Below are positions 25,122 through 34,877 of a DNA stretch of 48,620 bases, piece after piece. Every line of letters begins with the position of its first letter. The first letter of the stretch is position 1. This stretch comes from Bacillota bacterium (lineage in GTDB: Bacteria; Bacillota; Clostridia; Ch29), in the NCBI GenBank assembly GCA_028686075.1, contig JAQUCT010000006.1:19215-67834 (forward strand), written 5' to 3'. The notes below the pieces were generated by a model. It was not told the DNA's origin. It saw only the letters and a program-made list of their open reading frames with translations, and did no database searches. A program made the translations under genes and the position numbers.

Positions 25122-26957
25122 ATGTACGGTAAAGAGGCTGAAGGCCCCGGGGGTTTCCCCGACGTGCCCGGGGTTTATATAATGAAGGACGAGAGGGGTA
25201 GTATTATATATATAGGGAAAGCCAAAAGTCTCAAAAAAAGGGTTGGCCAGTACTTCCGGGACAAAGCAAGTCTTGATATAAAGACCCAGGTGCTGGTGAA
25301 TCAGATTGAAAGCATTGAGTACATCATTACCGAAACGGAACTAGAAGCCCTTATACTGGAATGCAATTTTATCAAAAAACACAGACCGAGGTACAATATA
25401 CTTCTAAAGGACGATAAAAACTTTCCCTATATAAGGGTTACACTGGAAGAGGAATACCCGCGGCTGATGCTTGCCAGAAAAATGAAAAAGGACGGCTCAA
25501 AGTATTTCGGTCCCTACAGGAGCAGCTATTACGTAAAACAGACCATAGACGCCTTAGGAAGGCTCTTCAAGGTAAGGACCTGCAGCAAAAAGATTGCCCG
25601 TCCGGGTAAAGACAGGGCCTGTCTCAATTATCATATCGGCCGGTGTATGGCCCCCTGCCAGGGCAGCGTGTCAAGGGAGGAATACGGAGCCGCTATAAAA
25701 CAGATATGCCTTTTTTTGTCCCACCGGTTGGAGGAGTTAATATATTTACTCAACAAGGAGATGGAGAGTGCATCACAGGTCCTGGACTTTGAGAAGGCTG
25801 CCAGGATAAGGGACCAGATAGAGACCTTCAAATCGATGGCCGAGAAACAAAAAGTAGTAACCACCAGCATGGAAGACCTTGATGTTATTGCTTGTGCCCG
25901 TAGCGGGGACAGTGCGTGCGTGCAGGTGCTGTTTATAAGGGGCGGAAAACTGCTGGAGAGGGAGCATTATTTTCTGGAGAATCTGGAGGGCGTGTCCAGC
26001 AGTAAGCTTACCACTGAGTTTGTGAAGAGGTTTTATTCCGCCACCGCCTTTATTCCTAAAGAAATATTGCTGCAGTGCGAAATAGATGAGAAGTATGTAA
26101 TCCGACAGTGGCTAAAGGATAAAAAGGACGGTGCGGTAAACATAAGGGTTCCGCAGAGGGGCGACAAGAAACAGTTAGTGCAAATGGCGGCGGAGAACGC
26201 AGCGGAACTTATAAACAACTTCAGTGAAAGGATGAAAAAGGAAAGAGAAGAGGCCTACAGCGCGCTGAAGGAGCTTTACAGTGCCCTAACCCTGGAGGAG
26301 TTTCCCTTTCGTATTGAGGCCTTTGATATCTCCAATATACAGGGGGTCCAGCAGGTGGGATCCATGGTGGTGTTTGAGGAGGGCCGCCCTAAAAAGAGCG
26401 ATTACAGAAGATACAAGCTGAGGGAGGGGCACGGGCCGGACGATTATAAGAGCATGAGGGAAATAGTAACGCGAAGGTATAGAAAATGCAAAGTGGACAG
26501 TACGGCGGTACTGCCACAGCTGGTGCTGGTGGATGGCGGCAGAGGTCACGTTTCGTCGGTGCAAGATGAACTGGAGGCATTGGGGCTTAACCTGACGGTA
26601 TGCGGCATGGTTAAGGATGACCGGCACAAAACCCGGGGGATAATAATGAATGGCAGGGAGGTCCCTCTGGAAGGATTAAGGCATGCCTATCGTTTGGTTG
26701 CGTCAATCCAGGACGAGGCCCACCGGTTTGCCATTAATTATCACAGGAGCCTTAGGGGCAGTGCCCAGACACGTTCCACCCTGGACGGTATTATGGGAAT
26801 AGGTCAAAAAAGAAGAAAAGAGCTGTTGAAACATTTCGGAGATATTAGTAAAATTAAGGAGGCCGGGGTGGAAGAACTGGCCTCGGTAGAGGGAATGAAT
26901 AGGGCTGCTGCCCAAAGAGTATATGAATTCTTCAGACAGCCGTCGGGACAGAGCTAA
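25122..26957 (+). CDS. uvrC: Excinuclease ABC subunit C (UvrC)
   Basis: A 611-residue nuclease that makes both incisions in nucleotide excision repair. The N-terminal GIY-YIG domain (PGVYIMKDERGSIIYIGKAKSLKKRV, residues ~14-45), a Cys cluster (CSKKIARPGKDRACLNYHIGRCMAPC), a UVR motif near 205-235 (VLDFEKAARIRDQIE), the RNase H-like endonuclease domain (EAFDISNIQG, then VLVDGGRGH) and tandem helix-hairpin-helix motifs at the C-terminus are all present. Normal length. AGAGGTGAT precedes the ATG. Confidence 0.98.
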   Translation: MYGKEAEGPGGFPDVPGVYIMKDERGSIIYIGKAKSLKKRVGQYFRDKASLDIKTQVLVNQIESIEYIITETELEALILECNFIKKHRPRYNILLKDDKNFPYIRVTLEEEYPRLMLARKMKKDGSKYFGPYRSSYYVKQTIDALGRLFKVRTCSKKIARPGKDRACLNYHIGRCMAPCQGSVSREEYGAAIKQICLFLSHRLEELIYLLNKEMESASQVLDFEKAARIRDQIETFKSMAEKQKVVTTSMEDLDVIACARSGDSACVQVLFIRGGKLLEREHYFLENLEGVSSSKLTTEFVKRFYSATAFIPKEILLQCEIDEKYVIRQWLKDKKDGAVNIRVPQRGDKKQLVQMAAENAAELINNFSERMKKEREEAYSALKELYSALTLEEFPFRIEAFDISNIQGVQQVGSMVVFEEGRPKKSDYRRYKLREGHGPDDYKSMREIVTRRYRKCKVDSTAVLPQLVLVDGGRGHVSSVQDELEALGLNLTVCGMVKDDRHKTRGIIMNGREVPLEGLRHAYRLVASIQDEAHRFAINYHRSLRGSAQTRSTLDGIMGIGQKRRKELLKHFGDISKIKEAGVEELASVEGMNRAAAQRVYEFFRQPSGQS

Positions 26958-27115
26958 GGGTGCCGTCTGACTGCGGCTATGGAAAACCAAGGGGACGGGA
27001 ATAGTGATTTGTGACAGATAACTGTACATTGTCACACAGATCACAGAGACCAGATGCCAGATGCTGGGTCACAGGTGCAAGAGAACGTGAGTGAATGGAA
27101 AAGGGGGTACGGTTA
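26958..27115. other. Intergenic region uvrC/pspC with small inverted repeat
   Basis: TGTGACA (27010-27016) and TGTCACA (27030-27036) form a hairpin, and CAGATGC is duplicated in tandem near 27052-27066. No T-run and no known motif. Its role is unknown. Confidence 0.3.
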
Positions 27116-27301
27116 ATGGATAAAAAATTGTACAGGTCGGCCACCGACAGGAAAATAGCCGGCGTATGCGGCGGTATTGCCAAGTACTTCGATTTTGATT
27201 CCACGTTGGTAAGACTGGGCTGGATACTGTTTTTGTTTGCCGGAGGCAGCGGAATACTTGCCTATATAATAGCGTGGATTATTATGCCCGATGAAAATTA
27301 G
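27116..27301 (+). CDS. PspC-domain membrane protein
   Basis: A 61-residue protein that is a single PspC domain: [31 protein letters not shown] followed by a hydrophobic segment ([23 protein letters not shown]). PspC proteins sense or buffer membrane stress; short stand-alone forms are common in Firmicutes. An in-frame ATG at 27095 is possible, but AAGGGGGTACGG precedes the ATG at 27116 and the family starts here. Confidence 0.9.
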   Translation: MDKKLYRSATDRKIAGVCGGIAKYFDFDSTLVRLGWILFLFAGGSGILAYIIAWIIMPDEN

Positions 27302-27370
27302 GTGCCGGCAGTATATATGGGTTTATTCAATAATATACATATAGAGTGAAGGGGGTTTAAAAGTAGCGAT

Positions 27371-28690
27371 ATGAGCAGAAAGCTAAGGCCCTTTGCTCTT
27401 TTTTTATGCATTGGCACGGTACTCTATATGCTGTTTGGATGGAAACTGTTGCAAAACAGGGCGGAGTTTGATCTAAGCAAACCGCATATCGGGCAGAGGG
27501 AATGGGAAGGTGTAATATCCCTGTGGGATTATCCCAGGCCTTTTCTCGGGGGGGGCAGTAATTTCGGGTGGATGAGGGACAGAATACGGGAGTTTGAGAA
27601 GGCCCACCCCGGCGTTTTCATAGACCTTTATCCTCTGACCTGGAGCGAGGGAAGAAAACAACTGGACCTGGCCGTAGCCCACGGCATGTGCCCCGATATC
27701 GCACCGGTGGGAGACGACTTGGGCTATGTGGACAGGGGAGTGCTGGAACCCTTGGACCGGTTCTTTACCTCCTATGAGACAAACACTTACCATGACTATG
27801 CCCTCGGTGCCGTGACCCATAAGGGGTCCCTTTGGGGGGTACCCCTATACTGTGCCGCCCCGACAATGATTCTTAACCTGGACAGCTTCGCCGAGGCCGG
27901 TGTGACGCCGCCGGAGAACGGTAAATGGACCTACCGGGAGTTCGCGGAATCTCTGCGGCAGAACACGTTGGACAGGGATGGGGACGGCAGTCCGGAGCAG
28001 TATGGGTTTGGTTCCTACCTTTTAAACGGACATTACAATCTGTGGGGGATTATTTTCTCGGACGGATGGGAAATATACGACCCTGTCACCGGAAACTACA
28101 GAGTAAATACGCCGGAGGCGGTGTCCGGGTTGGAAAAGCTGGCCCGGCTTGTTCTGGAATACGGGGTCGCCGGGACGGACCTGGCCACAGCCACTCAGGA
28201 CCAGGCGTGGAAGGCCTTTGCGGTGGACAAAAGGGTGGCGGTATACCCGGAAGGGCCGTGGGCTGTCCAGGAGTTGAAGAGGCTTAGGAGCGAGGGCAGA
28301 GGTTTTGAATATGGTACCGCCGAGTATCCTGTTGGAGCTTCCGGGTTTGCAGTAACGGTTGGAGATGTGGCAGCCTATGGAGTGTTCCGGCAGCAAGAAG
28401 GGCATAAAACGAAGGTGTGTGTGGAGTTTATTCGTTATCTGGGCGAAAGCCTGGAGGGGCAGGATAAAGGCAGCACCGGGCTTATGCCGGTGTTGAAAGA
28501 TGATGTCGGACAATGGCATGACCTAGGGGAGTTAAGCAGAATAATGGTAATACCCAAAATGGATAACTGGCCCCAGGCGGAGGATATTTTAAACCGTCAT
28601 ATACGCCAGGTTCTGCTCGGGGAGGAGGAACCGGCGAAGGCCCTTCAGGAGGCACAGTGGGAAATAGACGGGTTAGATGCTGGGGATTAG
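27371..28690 (+). CDS. Extracellular solute-binding protein family 1, orphan
   Basis: A 439-residue protein with an N-terminal hydrophobic segment (FALFLCIGTVLYMLFGW) lacking a lipobox Cys, so it is either cleaved or held by an uncleaved anchor. The body has the fold signatures of sugar-type ABC binding proteins: WDYPRPF, IREFEKAHPGVFIDLYPLTW, PDIAPVGDDLGYVDRGVLEPLDRF, WGVPLYCAAPTMILNLDSFAEAG and DRDGDGSPEQYGFG, the last resembling a calcium-like loop. No permease or ATPase genes adjoin it. The ligand is unknown. Confidence 0.82.
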   Translation: MSRKLRPFALFLCIGTVLYMLFGWKLLQNRAEFDLSKPHIGQREWEGVISLWDYPRPFLGGGSNFGWMRDRIREFEKAHPGVFIDLYPLTWSEGRKQLDLAVAHGMCPDIAPVGDDLGYVDRGVLEPLDRFFTSYETNTYHDYALGAVTHKGSLWGVPLYCAAPTMILNLDSFAEAGVTPPENGKWTYREFAESLRQNTLDRDGDGSPEQYGFGSYLLNGHYNLWGIIFSDGWEIYDPVTGNYRVNTPEAVSGLEKLARLVLEYGVAGTDLATATQDQAWKAFAVDKRVAVYPEGPWAVQELKRLRSEGRGFEYGTAEYPVGASGFAVTVGDVAAYGVFRQQEGHKTKVCVEFIRYLGESLEGQDKGSTGLMPVLKDDVGQWHDLGELSRIMVIPKMDNWPQAEDILNRHIRQVLLGEEEPAKALQEAQWEIDGLDAGD

Positions 28691-28698
28691 CATACAGG

Positions 28699-28727
28699 TT
28701 GTAAAATGGGACAAAATACTATAGAAT
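28699..28727 (+). promoter_or_regulatory. Predicted murB promoter
   Basis: TTGTAA (28699-28704), 17-base spacer, TAGAAT (28722-28727), 38 bases before the murB start. Consensus match only; it would drive murB-PHP-rapZ-yvcK. Confidence 0.45.
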
Positions 28728-28764
28728 AATTATTGATTAATCCGGATTTCCTGGGAGTGGGATA

Positions 28765-29679
28765 ATGGGAATAGAATTGGTATACCAGCAGTTAAAGGAA
28801 CGGATAAAACCGGAATGTATTAGGCTCAAAGAGCCCATGAAGGAACATACCTCCTTCCGCATAGGTGGATCGGCAGATATTATGGTTTTGCCGGACAGTG
28901 CCCGACAGATAATCGATACGGTGGAGATATGTCGGAGCAACAGTTGTCCCTACTATATTATGGGTAACGGGACCAACCTTTTGGTCCGGGACAATGGATA
29001 TCGGGGAGTAATAATAAAGACTTCAGCTAATATGAAGGACTGTAAGGTTGAAGGGGAAAGGGTGTACGGCCAGTCGGGGATACTTCTTTCCACCCTTTCC
29101 AAGATAATTGTTTCAGAGGGTCTGGAGGGCTTTGAATATGCCAGCGGAATACCGGGAACCCTTGGGGGTGCCGTTACAATGAACGCCGGGGCTTACGGCG
29201 GTGAGATAAAGGATTCCATAGAATGGGCCCGGGTTATGAACCCAGACGGGGATGTAATGACCTATACAAAGCAGCAGCTGGAGTTGGGATACAGGACAAG
29301 TATTATACAGAGGGAAGACCTTATAGTATTGGACTGTGGGTTACGGTTTGTCAGGGGAGACCGGGAGGCTATACAAGCAAAACTTGACGAGTACACAAGG
29401 CTGAGGAAGGCAAAGCAGCCTTTAAATGTACCCAGCGCAGGAAGCACCTTTAAAAGACCGGAAGGGTATTATGCCGGAAAACTGATTGAGGATGCAGGAC
29501 TTAAGGGTGCCAGGATAGGTGACGCCCAGGTTTCTGAACTGCATTGCGGGTTTATTGTAAACGTCGGTAATGCCACTGCCGATGATATAATAGCATTGAT
29601 TAACCATGTAAAGAAACGGGTTAAGGAAAGATTTAATGTAGAACTTCAACCTGAAGTTAAAGTGATAGGCGAACCTTAA
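28765..29679 (+). CDS. murB: UDP-N-acetylenolpyruvoylglucosamine reductase (MurB)
   Basis: A 304-residue FAD enzyme that reduces UDP-GlcNAc-enolpyruvate to UDP-MurNAc in peptidoglycan synthesis. FAD-site motifs HTSFRIGGSADIMVLP, YIMGNGTNLLVRD and GFEYASGIPGTLGGAVTMNAGAYGGE are clear; the catalytic Ser region PSAGSTFKRPEG and the C-terminal Glu (LQPEVKVIGE) are present. It lacks the extra loop of E. coli MurB, as expected for the short Gram-positive type. GGGAGTGGG precedes the ATG. Confidence 0.97.
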   Translation: MGIELVYQQLKERIKPECIRLKEPMKEHTSFRIGGSADIMVLPDSARQIIDTVEICRSNSCPYYIMGNGTNLLVRDNGYRGVIIKTSANMKDCKVEGERVYGQSGILLSTLSKIIVSEGLEGFEYASGIPGTLGGAVTMNAGAYGGEIKDSIEWARVMNPDGDVMTYTKQQLELGYRTSIIQREDLIVLDCGLRFVRGDREAIQAKLDEYTRLRKAKQPLNVPSAGSTFKRPEGYYAGKLIEDAGLKGARIGDAQVSELHCGFIVNVGNATADDIIALINHVKKRVKERFNVELQPEVKVIGEP

Positions 29680-29709
29680 GTTTAGGGTTGGTTTGAGGGG
29701 AGAATAGTA

Positions 29710-30450
29710 TTGGACATATTCGCCGATTATCATACCCACACTGTATACAGTCACGGAAAGGGAACCATAGAGGATAATGTCCGGGAGGCCCGCAGTAAGG
29801 GGCTTGGGGAGCTTGCCATAACCGACCATGGGCCGGGGCATTTTTTGTATGGCGTTTCCCGCAAAGACTTGCAGAAGATGAGGGAGGAAGTAGACCGGCT
29901 GAACGGTAAGTACGGGGACATAAGGGTGCTTTTGGGGGTGGAGGCCAACGTCATATCCCTGGACGGAGGGCTGGATGTGGATGGGGATATCATTTCAATG
30001 CTTGATATACTTCTGGTGGGTTACCATTTCGGAGCGTTGCCCGCCACCTTGAGGGACGGGTACCATATCCATTTCAAGAATTTTGTCGGCCGCTGGACAA
30101 GCCCCCAAAGAGTTAGGGAAAACAACACAAAAGCCCTGATAAAGGCAATACAAAAATATCCCGTCAGTATAATAACTCACCCGGGGGCAAAAGCGGACAT
30201 AGACACAAAGGTCCTGGCCGGCGCGGCGGCGGAAAAGGGAGTTGCCCTTGAAATAAACGCCAGCCACCATTTTATGACCGAGGACTACGTAAGGATAGCC
30301 AAGGCTGAAGGGGCAAGGTTTGTCCTTGGGAGCGACGCCCATACGCCTCGGAGGGTGGGAGACGTAAAGGCGGCGGTGGAGGTGGCCTTAAAGGCGGGTC
30401 TTACCCCCGGGGATATAATAAATGTAAAGGAAGAGGGGGGAAAGGTATGA
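29710..30450 (+). CDS. PHP-domain metal-dependent phosphoesterase
   Basis: A 246-residue PHP protein. Metal ligands are visible: His8 and His10 (DYHTHT), His in ITDHGPGH, Glu in GVEANV, His in ITHPG and the C-terminal GSDAHTP. Such proteins hydrolyse phosphate esters; related YcdX-type members act on small molecules. Position between murB and rapZ is conserved in Clostridia. TTG start preceded by GGGGAGAAT. Its stop overlaps the rapZ start by four bases. Confidence 0.88.
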   Translation: MDIFADYHTHTVYSHGKGTIEDNVREARSKGLGELAITDHGPGHFLYGVSRKDLQKMREEVDRLNGKYGDIRVLLGVEANVISLDGGLDVDGDIISMLDILLVGYHFGALPATLRDGYHIHFKNFVGRWTSPQRVRENNTKALIKAIQKYPVSIITHPGAKADIDTKVLAGAAAEKGVALEINASHHFMTEDYVRIAKAEGARFVLGSDAHTPRRVGDVKAAVEVALKAGLTPGDIINVKEEGGKV

Positions 30451-31325
30451 GGTTTGTTGTTATTACCGGTTTGTCGGGGGCGGGAAAAACCGAAGCGGTA
30501 AGGAGTCTGGAGGACCTGGGGTTTTTTTGCGTTGACAACCTGCCGCCGGTGCTTATATCCAAATTTGCCGAGCTTTGCTATCAAACCGTCGGTAAAATAG
30601 ACAAAATTGCTTTGGTTATAGATATAAGGGGGGGCGAATTTTTCAATGAACTCCTCTCTAGCCTTGATGAACTTGAAAATGAGGGTATACGCCTGGAGAT
30701 ACTGTTCCTGGAAGCCTCCGAAGAGGCTCTTGTAAAGAGGTTCAAGGAAAGCAGAAGAAGACATCCTCTGGCCCCAGAGGACAGGGTGCTAAAAGGGATA
30801 GAGGAAGAAAGGGAACGGCTTGGTGCCATAAGACAAAGGGCAGACTATATAATAGATACAACCAATTTAAGACCAAGACAGCTTAAGGAGGAGCTGGCCA
30901 ACGTATTCCAGGGGGAAGGGAAGAAGGAGGGACTTCTGGTGTCGGTGGTCTCCTTCGGTTTCAAGCATGGCATACCCCTCGACGCTGACCTAATTTTCGA
31001 TGTCAGGTTTTTACCCAACCCCTATTATAACGAGGTTCTAAGGGATTACAGCGGTGAGAATCCAGCAGTGAAGGAATACGTAATGCGGTCGCAGGATACA
31101 AAGAAGTTTTTGGCAAAACTGCATGACCTTATGGAATTTCTTATACCTAATTATATACGAGAGGGCAAATCCAACCTGGTTGTCGGTATCGGCTGTACCG
31201 GAGGAAGACACAGGTCTGTAATAATAGCCAATGCGCTGCATGACCAACTTAAGCGAAACAACCATCGGGTAATCACGGACCACAGGGATATAGGTAAATC
31301 CGCTGCGAGGGATGAAAACCGATGA
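30447..31325 (+). CDS. rapZ: RNase adapter / nucleotide-binding protein RapZ (YvcJ)
   Basis: A 292-residue P-loop protein. Walker [36 protein letters not shown], and the conserved C-terminal domain with [10 protein letters not shown] and [10 protein letters not shown]. In Bacillus the orthologue YvcJ hydrolyses GTP and ATP; in E. coli RapZ guides small-RNA decay. It is coupled on both sides by ATGA overlaps (PHP and yvcK). Confidence 0.96.
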   Translation: MRFVVITGLSGAGKTEAVRSLEDLGFFCVDNLPPVLISKFAELCYQTVGKIDKIALVIDIRGGEFFNELLSSLDELENEGIRLEILFLEASEEALVKRFKESRRRHPLAPEDRVLKGIEEERERLGAIRQRADYIIDTTNLRPRQLKEELANVFQGEGKKEGLLVSVVSFGFKHGIPLDADLIFDVRFLPNPYYNEVLRDYSGENPAVKEYVMRSQDTKKFLAKLHDLMEFLIPNYIREGKSNLVVGIGCTGGRHRSVIIANALHDQLKRNNHRVITDHRDIGKSAARDENR

Positions 31326-32614
31326 ATTTATTAGACTTTTTAAAACCGGGCCTTAAAATAAAGAGGTGGCTGTTATTAGGCCTGATTGGAATACTGCTGC
31401 TCGGGACGGGACTGTCCGGCGTTTTAATAAGGTTGGGCCTTGGAGCGATTAGCGGCTGGGCTATGGGAGCCATTCTTGCTGCCGGGGCCTTGGCCGTATA
31501 CATAGCCCTTAAGGGATTTGTGGGCCGCGTACCCATGCTTGGTGCGGTAAAAGGCCTGGGTTTCGGGAGGCCGGAAAGCAATAGAAAGATAATACATAAA
31601 AGAATTCTGATGAGAGGCCCGCGGGTGGTTGTGATTGGCGGCGGCACCGGGCTGTCGGTACTGCTGCGGGGCCTTAAAAACTTTACGCATAATATCACCG
31701 CAGTGGTCACTGTATCCGATGACGGAGGAGGCTCCGGGGTCTTAAGGACCGACCTGGGGATGCTGCCGCCGGGGGATATTAGGAACTGTATCCTTGCACT
31801 GGCGGATACCGAACCGGTGATGGAGCAGTTGCTTCAGTACAGGTTTAAAAAGGGCCGGCTTGCCGGCCAGAGTTTCGGGAATCTATTCATAGCCGCTATG
31901 AACGGTATTTCGGTGAACTTTGAAGAGGCGGTAAAGCGAATATCCCAGGTTCTTGCGGTTACGGGCCAGGTCTTTCCCATTACCCTTGAGGATACCGTCC
32001 TGTATGCACAGTTGAAAAACGGTGCTGTCGTAAAGGGAGAATCCAACATACCGGTACAGGCGCTGGAACACGATTCGCCCATTGAAAGGGTTTTTGTAAG
32101 ACCCGAGCACCCCAAACCCCTGCCTGAGGTGTTGGAGGCCATAGAGAGTGCTGATGTGGTAGTACTCGGGCCCGGCAGCCTTTATACCAGCATTATGCCA
32201 AATCTACTGGCGGATGGTATTACGGACTGTTTGCACCGGTCGGAGGCACCCAAGATATATGTGTGCAATATAATGACACAGCCCGGTGAAACCGACGGCT
32301 TTTCAGCCGCCGACCATATTAGGGCATTGGAAGAGCATGCGGGGAGAAAGATACTGGACATGGTTATAGTAAACAGCGGTAGTATTGAAGGTATGCATCT
32401 TAAAAGGTATGCGGGGGACGGTTCGGGGCCAGTTGAAATTGACGGTGAAAGGATAAGGTCCGGCATAAAGGTCATTTCTCAGGACCTGGTCTCAGTGCAG
32501 GGGGAATACTTAAGGCATGATTCAATGCAGCTTGCCCATCTTATCACGAAGCTAATCGCCGGAAACGGTCTCAACCTGCTGGAGTACTATTATCATCTGA
32601 CCAGCAAACACTGA
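31322..32614 (+). CDS. yvcK: YvcK/CofD-like protein (gluconeogenesis and cell-shape factor)
   Basis: A 430-residue protein with two N-terminal membrane segments (residues ~15-33 and ~40-62) and a CofD-like domain starting at [19 protein letters not shown]. Conserved [28 protein letters not shown] and [12 protein letters not shown] motifs are present. YvcK is needed for growth on gluconeogenic carbon and binds UDP-sugars. Four-base overlap with rapZ. Unlike in Bacillus, whiA does not follow directly; about 2.3 kb is inserted. Confidence 0.95.
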   Translation: MNLLDFLKPGLKIKRWLLLGLIGILLLGTGLSGVLIRLGLGAISGWAMGAILAAGALAVYIALKGFVGRVPMLGAVKGLGFGRPESNRKIIHKRILMRGPRVVVIGGGTGLSVLLRGLKNFTHNITAVVTVSDDGGGSGVLRTDLGMLPPGDIRNCILALADTEPVMEQLLQYRFKKGRLAGQSFGNLFIAAMNGISVNFEEAVKRISQVLAVTGQVFPITLEDTVLYAQLKNGAVVKGESNIPVQALEHDSPIERVFVRPEHPKPLPEVLEAIESADVVVLGPGSLYTSIMPNLLADGITDCLHRSEAPKIYVCNIMTQPGETDGFSAADHIRALEEHAGRKILDMVIVNSGSIEGMHLKRYAGDGSGPVEIDGERIRSGIKVISQDLVSVQGEYLRHDSMQLAHLITKLIAGNGLNLLEYYYHLTSKH

Positions 32615-32651
32615 CAGTCCGTCCTGAAGACTGCTGAAAAACTACGCTTTT

Positions 32652-32728
32652 TTGCTTGTCATTCTGACAAAAGGATCGCTCAGGATGACACGCTAGGAGA
32701 GTTAAAGTCTTAAATGCGTTATATTTAG
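32652..32728. repeat. MITE-like repeat, truncated copy
   Basis: CTTGTCATTCTGACAAAAGG, then CTCAGGATGACACGCTAGG and the end TCTTAAATGCGTTATATTTA. Core and right end match the fuller copies at 33318-33513 and 46053-46233; the left end is missing. It overlaps the stop of the minus-strand gene at 32725. Confidence 0.65.
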
Positions 32729-33288
32729 TTCCTTTTATACTTTTCGTCCAGCAGGTGAGCTATCAGGTCCCCTGCGGTTTTTTTATTAAGTTTATCCGTA
32801 TCTATTGGTATGTTGAGGCTCTGGGATAAATCATTTATAGTCTGCATCTGTCGCCTGGTGGGAGCTGGCTGGTTACCGTTCGGGTCGTCGGGAGAGCCTT
32901 TAGGGATTTCATGGGTCTTATACTTCCGGTTGGGGGCCTGCTCGTTATCCTTATCACCCAGGTCCAGTTCCTCAACAGCCGTAATACCGATATTTGTCAT
33001 ATCCCTGAGTGCTCTGGCCTTCGCCCGGGTGGATGCCATCCTAAGTATGTGAGGCACAAGGTTGTGGCCTACCGACGAGGGGCTGGCATCGCCGAAGTCG
33101 GAAAAAGTCCTGTCGCCGGTCTTGGCTATTGCCTTGCATACCGCGGTCATCCGGTTTTCATCCGAGGGCAGCTGTATAACATCTACTTTTATCGATTCAA
33201 GGCCCTGGCGGTGGGCTTCATCCAGCAGGCCTTCGTAGGTTACAAAATTTTTACCCTGAAGCTGTATTATAAATCTTTCGTTAATCAT
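32725..33288 (-). CDS. Putative single-strand-annealing-like conserved protein (Rad52/Erf-like resemblance)
   Basis: A 187-residue protein of unproven function. Residues 10-110 hold KNFVTYEGLLDEAHRQGLESI, FGDASP (65-70), VPHILRMASTRAKARALRD (78-96) and a final GITAVEEL. The TRAkaRALRda/EEL pattern is common in phage-type annealing and Rad52-like proteins. A linker rich in Pro/Asn/Asp follows. Residues 142-180 (PTRRQMQTINDLSQSLNIPID, then KKTAGDLIAHLL) match the TxKQ...A..LI tail often fused to such proteins. GGAGG precedes the ATG. It stands alone, opposite to all neighbours, with repeats on both sides. Confidence 0.6.
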   Translation of the reverse strand: MINERFIIQLQGKNFVTYEGLLDEAHRQGLESIKVDVIQLPSDENRMTAVCKAIAKTGDRTFSDFGDASPSSVGHNLVPHILRMASTRAKARALRDMTNIGITAVEELDLGDKDNEQAPNRKYKTHEIPKGSPDDPNGNQPAPTRRQMQTINDLSQSLNIPIDTDKLNKKTAGDLIAHLLDEKYKRN

Positions 33289-33317
33289 GGTTTAGCCTCC
33301 TTTTTTCAGAACTTACA

Positions 33318-33513
33318 ATATAAACAACATATTAATATTATTACATTTCTTTACCCGTCACTCTGAGGGCGGAGCCCGAAGAATCCGACTTTGTCGTTCT
33401 GAACGTAGTGAAGAATCTTCTTGGATAGGATCCTTCGCTAACGCTCAGGATGACAAAAGGATCGCTCAGGATGACACGTCAGAAGATGTAAAGACTTAAG
33501 CACGGTATATATA
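33318..33513. repeat. MITE-like repeat, full copy with internal duplication
   Basis: The left end near 33318 (ATATAAACAACATATT) and right end (AAGACTTAAGCACGGTATATATA) are imperfect inverted repeats. Inside are CGTCACTCTGAGG, GGCGGAGCCCGAAGAATC and two CTCAGGATGACA units. No transposase is encoded. It lies between the annealing-like gene and the HD gene. Confidence 0.7.
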
Positions 33514-33709
33514 ATAATAATCTTCAACAATAGTTTATATAATACGACGCCTTTTTTATCCCCTCGAAAGAGCTTTAATTTATGGAAGGTAAGGCATTCT
33601 TTTAATAACGGTCCTTTTTTGAGCCTTTTCTTATCCACTTTTAATATTGTATAATAATATGATAGTATTAGATTACATGGTAAACCAATAATAATATGGG
33701 GGTCAGGTT
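33514..33709 (+). promoter_or_regulatory. AT-rich spacer with a probable promoter for the HD gene
   Basis: TATAAT at 33650-33655 about 55 bases before the HD gene start is a good -10 candidate, but no matching -35 is seen. The rest is AT-rich. GGGGGTCAGG near 33698 is the ribosome site of the next gene. Confidence 0.4.
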
Positions 33710-34411
33710 ATGATTACTCTCAAGGATATTAAAGCAAACGACAAATTTTGCACGTTTATAAAATGGGCCGGTAAATGCATGGAGGCTAAGGGCTATACAG
33801 AGCACGGCATACGGCATTGTTCATACGTGAGTTCCACGGCGAGGAATATTCTCACCCGACTGGGGTACCCGGAACGGGTCAGGGAACTGTCCGCCATTGC
33901 CGGCTATATTCACGATATTGGTAACTCCGTTAATAGGAAAAACCACGGTCCCACCGGGGCATGTCTGGCGTTTCCACTGCTGATGGAAATGGGTATGGAT
34001 ATGGACGAAATATGCATGATCACTTCCTCCATAGGGAACCATGAGGAGGAAACCGGATCGGTGGTCAACGAGGTTGCGGCCGCTATAATTATCGCCGATA
34101 AGAGCGATGCTCACAGAACCAGAGTTGGAAGGGGAAAATACAATTCAGAGGATATACATGACAGGGTAAACTACGCGATAAGGCAGTCCAAGGTTGTGGT
34201 TGATTCTGACAGGAAAATAATACAGTTTTCCATCGAAATGGACAAAACATCTTCCATTATGGAGTTTATGCAGATTTATATGACGAGGATGATAATGTGC
34301 GAAAACGCCGCAAGGTACCTGGGCTGCGAATTCCAGTTGGTGGCAAACGGCCAGGCGATAAACAACCAGTCGGTAATTTCGGGTGGCAGAGTGGACGAAG
34401 AAAGCGCATAA
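33710..34411 (+). CDS. HD-domain phosphohydrolase
   Basis: A 233-residue protein with the HD fold in residues 25-140: His36 (GIRHCSYV), His68-Asp69 (GYIHDIGN), His79 (NHGPTGA), His111 (GNHEEE) and Asp130 (IIADKSDAH). HD proteins hydrolyse nucleotides or phosphate esters; the single HD domain with this GIRH/HDIGN layout resembles Firmicutes phosphohydrolases of unknown substrate. The C-terminal ~90 residues are not recognised. GGGGGTCAGG precedes the ATG. Confidence 0.83.
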   Translation: MITLKDIKANDKFCTFIKWAGKCMEAKGYTEHGIRHCSYVSSTARNILTRLGYPERVRELSAIAGYIHDIGNSVNRKNHGPTGACLAFPLLMEMGMDMDEICMITSSIGNHEEETGSVVNEVAAAIIIADKSDAHRTRVGRGKYNSEDIHDRVNYAIRQSKVVVDSDRKIIQFSIEMDKTSSIMEFMQIYMTRMIMCENAARYLGCEFQLVANGQAINNQSVISGGRVDEESA

Positions 34412-34436
34412 TGAAACCGGAACGGAGGGCTTTTAG

Positions 34437-34877
34437 ATGGGCAAGGTTCATCAGGTGGGCATAGTGCGCAAGGTTAAAGGGAACCGGGTGGATGTTGAGA
34501 TTGCAAGAACCGGGTCCTGCGGCGAAAACTGTGCCGGCTGCAAGCTGGGCTGCTCGGGCACCGGGATAACCGTGCAGCTTGATAATCCGGTAAACGCCCG
34601 GGTGGGGGATATCGTCAGGATTCAGGCGGCAGGCGGTGGTATAGCAACCATCGCCGCCTTTACCTATCTCCTTCCACTTATAATGATGGTGGTCGGGATG
34701 GTGTACGGCGGTAAGCTTATGCATAGATTGTATCCGGGGATGGACGCCAATTTAACGGGGCTCGTGTTCGGTGTAACCGCCCTTATTTTGTTCTATTTTA
34801 TTCTGAAGATGGTAGGGGGACGGCTTGCCCACAGCGGAAGAAACAGACCAAGGATTGTGGACATTATTAACAGGTAG
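34437..34877 (+). CDS. SoxR-reducing/RseC (MucC) family membrane protein
   Basis: A 146-residue protein. The N-terminal soluble part carries Cys28, Cys32, Cys35 and Cys39 (SCGENCAGCKLGC), the family's CxxxCxxCxxxC motif, which can hold a redox centre; two membrane segments follow (about residues 66-88 and 96-120). In Clostridia such proteins often accompany electron-transfer genes; here it stands between HD and whiA genes. ACGGAGGG precedes the start. Confidence 0.88.
   Translation: MGKVHQVGIVRKVKGNRVDVEIARTGSCGENCAGCKLGCSGTGITVQLDNPVNARVGDIVRIQAAGGGIATIAAFTYLLPLIMMVVGMVYGGKLMHRLYPGMDANLTGLVFGVTALILFYFILKMVGGRLAHSGRNRPRIVDIINR

Noticed and set aside
27010-27036. CRP-like site before pspC
   Set aside because: The TGTGACA/TGTCACA arms are 13 bases apart, unlike the 6-base spacing of CRP sites.
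33438-33638. Minus-strand open frame in the repeat
   Set aside because: It is mostly the translated MITE-like repeat and an AT-rich spacer; no start signal or family.
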